From an uncultured Peptoniphilus sp. (lineage in GTDB: Bacteria > Bacillota > Clostridia > Tissierellales > Peptoniphilaceae): DNA of 19,909 bases. Position numbers and translations under genes: made by a program. The notes below the pieces were generated by a model that did no database searches, had not been told where the DNA came from, and saw only the letters and a program-made list of their open reading frames with translations. The DNA is taken from assembly GCA_946999425.1 (NCBI GenBank), contig CAMQDG010000023.1, positions 1 through 19,909 on the forward strand, in the 5' to 3' direction. Below are positions 16,006-19,909 of this stretch, piece after piece. How positions within the stretch are numbered: position 1 is the first letter of the stretch; every line of letters begins with the position of its first letter.

Positions 16006-17371
16006 TTATAAAATCACTCTTCTTTTTCTTTTTATTGTAAAATATGGACTTTAATGTTTGTATGTTTTCATGAGTACAAAATACAACAACTCTATCTCCT
16101 TGCATCAAAACAGTATTACCATTGGGAATAAAAGCTTTTTCATCTCTTAAAATAGAGATTAAAAGTATCCCTTTAGGAAGATTTAAGTCCATAATTTTTT
16201 TATTTATTATTTTTGCTCCATCCTTAACTAAGATTTCAGTAAATTCAGCATCTCCGTCAAGCATAAGGTTTACAGATAGGGAGCCTGAACCTCTTATTAT
16301 TCTTAAAATTTCACTTGCAGTAATAAATGATGTGTTAAAAGCTCCATCAAGAGATAATTTTTCCAAAATCTGATTATAATTAGGCCTTGAAATCTTGGCA
16401 ACTGATTTATAAATTCCCATTTGTTTAGCAGAAAGGGCCATTAGTAAATTAGTTTCATCAATGCCTGTCGCAGCAACAAAGGCGTCATTAGTATCCATCA
16501 TTTCTTCTTCAAGAAGGGTAAGATTTGTTCCATCTCCATTAATAATAGTTGCATCTGGTAGACGCTCTTTTAATTTTATACATCTTTCCTTATCAATTTC
16601 TATTATTGTTGTATCAATCTTATCTGCTTTTAATAAAATTCCAAGATATAGACCAAGCTTTCCGCCACCTAAGATCATAACCCTTTGAACGGTCCTGGAC
16701 TTTCTTATTCCGGAATGTTCTTCATCAAATAAATCAATTTCTTCCCTTGAACCGCATATAAGAACAACGTCATTTTCTTCAAGAACAGTTGATCCGTAAG
16801 GAATAATAGTTTTTCCATTTCGTGAAACTGCAGCAATTAAAAGATTTTCAAAATCTTCTAAATCTTTTATTTCTTTACCTACAAAATTCTCGTCCGTCTG
16901 AATGTTAAATTCAGCAAGTTTTACCTTTCCACCTGCAAATTCATCTGTCATTAAAAGATATTTTTTAAGTAAATATTTTTCAATGTTAAGGGCTGTTGCA
17001 TAGTCTGGGTTTATTATATGGTCTATTCCCAGTTCATCAATAATAAAGCCAACTTGTTTGTGATATTCGGGATTTCTTACCCTTGCAATACATTTATTAC
17101 AGCCTAACTTTTTTGCAACAGTAGAAATAAGGACATTAGCTTCATCAGAAGTTGTAGTTGCAATTAAAAGGTCATAACTTGAAATTTCAAGCTCCTTTAA
17201 AACATCAAAATCAAGACCATTTGCATGAACGGTCAAAACATCCAAGCTGGAATTAATATCTGCAATTGCTTTTTCCGATTTATCAACTACAGTAACATCA
17301 TAATTTTCTATGGAAAGGGCCGAAGATAGTCTGGAACCTAATTTTCCTCCCCCTACAATTATAGCCTTCAT
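15983..17371 (-). CDS. trkA: Trk system potassium regulator TrkA (intact nucleotide sites)
   Basis: This 462-residue protein has two RCK units. Rossmann motif GGGKLG occurs twice (7-12 and 235-240), with Asp30 and Glu258 at the ends of the second strands, as expected for NAD(H) or ATP/ADP binding. FAGGKVKL (145-152) leads into the first RCK-C, and PNGNTVLMQGDRVVVF lies in the last one. TrkA forms the cytoplasmic ring that gates TrkH in response to nucleotides. The start has GAGGT six bases upstream (inside the end of the CDF gene), which overlooks a gap of one base between the two genes. The C-terminus carries a Lys-rich tail (KKKKKS) before the trkH overlap. Confidence 0.95.
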   Translation of the reverse strand: MKAIIVGGGKLGSRLSSALSIENYDVTVVDKSEKAIADINSSLDVLTVHANGLDFDVLKELEISSYDLLIATTTSDEANVLISTVAKKLGCNKCIARVRNPEYHKQVGFIIDELGIDHIINPDYATALNIEKYLLKKYLLMTDEFAGGKVKLAEFNIQTDENFVGKEIKDLEDFENLLIAAVSRNGKTIIPYGSTVLEENDVVLICGSREEIDLFDEEHSGIRKSRTVQRVMILGGGKLGLYLGILLKADKIDTTIIEIDKERCIKLKERLPDATIINGDGTNLTLLEEEMMDTNDAFVAATGIDETNLLMALSAKQMGIYKSVAKISRPNYNQILEKLSLDGAFNTSFITASEILRIIRGSGSLSVNLMLDGDAEFTEILVKDGAKIINKKIMDLNLPKGILLISILRDEKAFIPNGNTVLMQGDRVVVFCTHENIQTLKSIFYNKKKKKSDFINELFSGI

Positions 17372-17372
17372 A

Positions 17373-18521
17373 TCAATACCTCATTTTTATTTCAATATTA
17401 AAAGTATAATCTCTAAATTTTTCTTTTAATTTATTTTCAATCTCTTTTTCTACTTTATTTCTTTCTATGGAACTTTTTATTATATTTCCGTCAATAACAG
17501 CATGAAAATTTATTGATCCATCCCTTATTATTAAATCATGAAAATCTACAAAAGCTTTTGTAGTTTCTATAATCTTCTCAATTTCCCTTTCAGCATCCTT
17601 ATATTTTTTAGCTTTCATACCCGCTGGTTCTGGATGAATAATAAAATTAAGTTTAAGTTTATTTTTTAATTGATGTTCCATATTGTCAACAATGGAATGA
17701 ACGTCATAAATACTCATATTATGGTCAAATTCTACATCTACAATGGCAAACTTATCTTCAGGACCAAAACTTACAACTCTTATGTCGTGACAACCCTTAA
17801 CATCTTCATAATAGTTTATAGATTTTTTTATTTCATTAATAAGCTCGTCAGAAGGTGCTTCTCCTATAATATCTGAAACTGTGTCTTTAAGAAGGGAAAA
17901 AGCTGAGAAAATAATAAATATAGAAACAATTATCCCTATAATTCCGTCAATATGAATTTTAAAAATCTTATTGGTAAAAATATTTATAAGTACAATTGAT
18001 GTTACTAAAATATCTCCAATTGCATCTGTTGCTGTTGCCTTTAAGGGACTCGAATCAATTTTTTCTCCGATTGTTTTATAAACTGCAACTATATAAACCT
18101 TTATTAAAATGGACAGACTCATAAGAATAATAGCAATAAAACTATATTCATCTTTTGATCCATTTAATATTTTTTTATAGGATGCGAATGCGAATTGAAT
18201 TCCAACTATTAAAACAAAAATACAAATAATAAGAGCGGATAGATATTCTATCCTACCATGCCCGTAAGGATGTTCTTTATCAGCAGGCTTTCTTGAAAGT
18301 TTAACTCCTATAATAGTTACAACTGCAGAAAAGGCATCAAAAATATTATTTACTCCATCTGCAAGAACTGAAATAGACCCTGAAATAAGACCTATTGTAA
18401 CTTTAATTATAGAAAGAATAACATTAGTAATAATTCCGAAAAATCCTGTATAAGTGGAAATTTTAGCCCTATTTTCATAAGGGCTTCCGAATTTTCCAAG
18501 TTTTAAAATTAAATTTATCAT
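17373..18521 (-). CDS. CDF-family divalent metal cation exporter with tandem C-terminal domains
   Basis: The 382-residue product has a six-helix CDF membrane domain (about 22-215) with the family signature GSISVLADGVNNIFDA near 48-63 and the loop HPYGHGR (84-90). The transport-site pairs are Asp55/Asn59 in TM2 and Asp166/Asp170 in TM5 (KATATDAIGD). DxxxD rather than HxxxD in TM5 is the pattern associated with Mn-type CDFs, so Mn2+ export is the best guess, not proven. Beyond residue 220 there are two similar ferredoxin-like units (about 227-299 and 308-382) where YiiP-type proteins have one. A TGAGGG site precedes the ATG. It is the first gene of the six-gene unit and ends one base before trkA. 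Confidence 0.93.
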   Translation of the reverse strand: MINLILKLGKFGSPYENRAKISTYTGFFGIITNVILSIIKVTIGLISGSISVLADGVNNIFDAFSAVVTIIGVKLSRKPADKEHPYGHGRIEYLSALIICIFVLIVGIQFAFASYKKILNGSKDEYSFIAIILMSLSILIKVYIVAVYKTIGEKIDSSPLKATATDAIGDILVTSIVLINIFTNKIFKIHIDGIIGIIVSIFIIFSAFSLLKDTVSDIIGEAPSDELINEIKKSINYYEDVKGCHDIRVVSFGPEDKFAIVDVEFDHNMSIYDVHSIVDNMEHQLKNKLKLNFIIHPEPAGMKAKKYKDAEREIEKIIETTKAFVDFHDLIIRDGSINFHAVIDGNIIKSSIERNKVEKEIENKLKEKFRDYTFNIEIKMRY

Positions 18522-18549
18522 TTTACCCTCAATAAAAGCATTTTATTAA

Positions 18550-18558
18550 ATTATACCA
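18550..18558 (-). promoter_or_regulatory. Extended -10 promoter for the CDF-trk-ung unit
   Basis: The minus strand reads TGGTATAAT, a consensus -10 with the TGn extension, about 29 bases before the CDF start codon. No good -35 lies 17 bases upstream, which an extended -10 can tolerate. No other promoter is evident before the end of the six-gene unit, whose internal gaps are 14 bases or less. Confidence 0.6.
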
Positions 18559-18591
18559 TAATAAAAGGCAAGAAATTTTCTCACCTTAGAC

Positions 18592-18614
18592 AAAAATAGA
18601 AAGCCGAAGCTTTC
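18592..18614 (-). terminator. UUCG-tetraloop intrinsic terminator of the AI-2E family gene
   Basis: On the minus strand GAAAGC-TTCG-GCTTTC forms a six-bp stem closed by the very stable C(UUCG)G tetraloop, followed by TATTTTTG. It starts two bases after the TAA of the AI-2E family gene and insulates it from the CDF promoter downstream. Confidence 0.88.
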
Positions 18615-18616
18615 CA

Positions 18617-19738
18617 TTAGATATTTTTAATTCTTTTATTAGAGTACTCTCTTAAAAGCTGAAATACAACTGCAAAAAGAGGAACAAAAACCCACATCCC
18701 AATTATTCCGTAAAGACTTCCTCCAACTATAATGGCAAATAAGGACCACATTGGAGGTATAGAAAGAGCTCCACCTACAATTTTAGGGTAAATAAAGTTT
18801 CCTTGAATTTGTTGAATAACAAGAGAATAAATTAAATATATAAGGGCCTTTGTAGGAGATTCTATTAAAATAAACACAACTCCCAAAGCAGTTCCTATAA
18901 AAGGTCCCACAAGAGGAACCAGATCACTTGTAGCTGCAATAACTGAAATCATAGGTCCATAAGGAAGTCTTAAAATTATCATGCCCACAAAAGTTAAAAG
19001 TCCAAGTATAATTGCATCAAAAACTTGTCCTTTTACAAAATAATAAAAATTATTGTGAGTAATTGAAAGAACATGAAAAATATAGGCGCTCTTTTCCTTA
19101 AATAAAGCTTTTATCAATTTCTTAAATTGTCTTTCAAAGCCTTTTTTATCAAGAAGAATATAAATTGCAAAAACAAAAGCTAAGAAAGAATCCATAAAGG
19201 CTCCGAAAATACCCGATGCCGTTCCTATGATTGAGGTATAAATTTTGGAATTTGACCCGTCAAAAAATCCTTTAACTTTGTCAAAAACTTTGTCCCAAGA
19301 AAGTTTGCTTATGGTTTTTTCAAGATTTTCTCCATAAACTGCAGTCCAGGAATTTTTCTTTAAAAATTCTACAAGTCTTTTTATAAATTCAGGTATCTTC
19401 TCTTCAAGAGCTTTAACCGCATTTATAAGTTGAGGAATTATAAGATAAGTTACAAGAGTTATAAAGGCACCTAAAATAATTAAAGTTATTAAAAGAGCAA
19501 GAGGCTCTATAAATTTTTTAAACTTTTCGTTCTTAACTTTATTTAAAAGCTTTATAAAAAAATTCATTGGAATTTTTAAAACAAAAGCAAGAGCCGCCCC
19601 TGCAATAAAAGGACTTACAATACCAAGTAAAAATAAAAAATATTTGAAAATACTTTTTATATATATGAAGCAAAAAGTAAAAGTAATTGCAATTAATATA
19701 ATTTTTAAAATGTCTTTGTTTTCTTCTTTTCTTATCAT
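18617..19738 (-). CDS. AI-2E/PerM-family membrane transporter
   Basis: The product is a polytopic membrane protein of about 373 residues. It has paired N-terminal hydrophobic segments, a long soluble helical stretch in the middle (about 110-175) and the family's C-terminal signature: PYGPMISVIAATSDLVPLVG, then QGNFIYPKIVG, then PPMWSLFAIIVGGSLYGIIG. The family includes TqsA, PerM and the YdbI/YtvI group; proposed roles range from autoinducer-2 export to Na+(Li+)/H+ antiport, so the substrate is left open. I chose the ATG at 19738 because GGGTGAG lies just upstream. The in-frame ATG at 19750 (four residues longer) has no purine site and would be only about six bases from the expected transcription start. 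It is a single-gene unit. Confidence 0.9.
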   Translation of the reverse strand: MIRKEENKDILKIILIAITFTFCFIYIKSIFKYFLFLLGIVSPFIAGAALAFVLKIPMNFFIKLLNKVKNEKFKKFIEPLALLITLIILGAFITLVTYLIIPQLINAVKALEEKIPEFIKRLVEFLKKNSWTAVYGENLEKTISKLSWDKVFDKVKGFFDGSNSKIYTSIIGTASGIFGAFMDSFLAFVFAIYILLDKKGFERQFKKLIKALFKEKSAYIFHVLSITHNNFYYFVKGQVFDAIILGLLTFVGMIILRLPYGPMISVIAATSDLVPLVGPFIGTALGVVFILIESPTKALIYLIYSLVIQQIQGNFIYPKIVGGALSIPPMWSLFAIIVGGSLYGIIGMWVFVPLFAVVFQLLREYSNKRIKNI

Positions 19739-19762
19739 TTTCTCACCCATATCTATTTTAAC

Positions 19763-19768
19763 ATTATA
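19763..19768 (-). promoter_or_regulatory. Putative -10 box of the AI-2E family gene
   Basis: TATAAT on the minus strand ends about 24 bases before ATG 19738. I find no clear -35 at 16-18 bases, so support rests on the consensus hexamer and its position. Confidence 0.4.
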
Positions 19769-19816
19769 TTAAATTTTATGGGTATAAATAATAATACAAT
19801 AATTATGGAGGACTCT

Positions 19817-19909
19817 ATGAAAAAAAGAAATATAATTATTTCACTAAGTATCACTTTTTTACTTGCTATCTTCTTAGGTTACTTTCTCCTAAATGAAGAA
19901 TTAGCACAA
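19817..19909 (+). CDS. Start of a membrane-anchored or secreted protein, 3'-partial
   Basis: An ATG at 19817 with GGAGGA four bases upstream (19807-19812) opens a frame of 31 codons that runs off the window. The visible product begins MKKRNIIISLSITFLLAIFL: two lysines and an arginine followed by a single hydrophobic stretch, i.e. an uncleaved anchor or signal peptide. No lipobox is seen in the visible part. It is divergent from the AI-2E family gene, with 78 bases between the two start codons. Too little is present to name a family. Confidence 0.75.
   Translation, partial: MKKRNIIISLSITFLLAIFLGYFLLNEELAQ

Noticed and set aside
17546..17563. 18-bp perfect palindrome CTACAAAAGCTTTTGTAG in the CDF gene
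   Set aside because: One such palindrome is roughly expected by chance in 20 kb of this base composition, and it encodes ordinary family sequence.
18522..18616. Possible Mn or c-di-AMP riboswitch before the CDF-trk unit
   Set aside because: The promoter -10 lies about 29 bases from the start codon, so the leader is too short to hold one.

Overview
The window is AT-rich DNA with very closely packed genes, Gram-positive Shine-Dalgarno sites (AGGAGG, GGAGG, AAGGAG), intrinsic terminators and no sign of a Gram-negative envelope. A surface protein with SLH domains and InlB-type repeats, a lipobox lipoprotein, and the Trk, CDF and AI-2E set suggest a low-GC anaerobic Firmicute. A Peptoniphilus/Anaerococcus-like member of the Tissierellia is my guess from style; nothing here proves the genus. 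I see no rRNA, tRNA, CRISPR array, insertion sequence, phage gene or origin.

Layout. (1) Bases 1-4005, plus strand: the 3' part of a very large secreted surface protein whose start lies outside the window. It ends in a Pro-rich linker and three SLH modules that would dock it on the wall. A perfect 14-bp hairpin (4021-4057) separates it from the convergent minus-strand block and looks able to terminate from both sides. (2) 4157-11129, minus strand: five genes read from right to left. These are a lipoprotein binding protein, a membrane permease and a short ATPase (a NitT/TauT/SsuABC-type importer with unknown substrate), then a MacB-type ATPase and a 1325-residue FtsX-type permease carrying about 500 residues of extracellular coiled coil. 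(3) 11198-11728, plus strand: a lone guanylate-kinase-like gene, divergent from block 2 and convergent with block 4; a bidirectional hairpin overlaps its stop codon. (4) 11753-18521, minus strand: a six-gene unit with gaps of at most 14 bases or short overlaps, in the order CDF metal transporter, trkA, trkH, a second and degenerate trkA, ung, alpha/beta hydrolase. An extended -10 promoter lies just upstream of the CDF gene. (5) 18617-19738, minus strand: an AI-2E/PerM-family membrane protein with its own UUCG-tetraloop terminator. (6) 19817 to the end, plus strand: the first 31 codons of a gene with an N-terminal membrane or signal segment.

How the parts work together. Block 4 looks like an ion-homeostasis operon: TrkH is the K+ pore, the two TrkA proteins its cytoplasmic gating subunits, and the CDF protein a divalent-metal exporter; ung and the hydrolase appear to ride along by translational coupling. 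Block 2 combines a substrate importer with an envelope-acting MacB/FtsX-type machine.

The most notable points are the second TrkA, in which both Rossmann halves have lost most nucleotide-binding glycines, and the coiled-coil rod of the FtsX-type permease, which is long enough in principle to reach across a Gram-positive wall. A tandem C-terminal domain in the CDF protein and a 15-bp hairpin inside the permease gene also deserve a second look. Most of the rest is ordinary core-type gene content.
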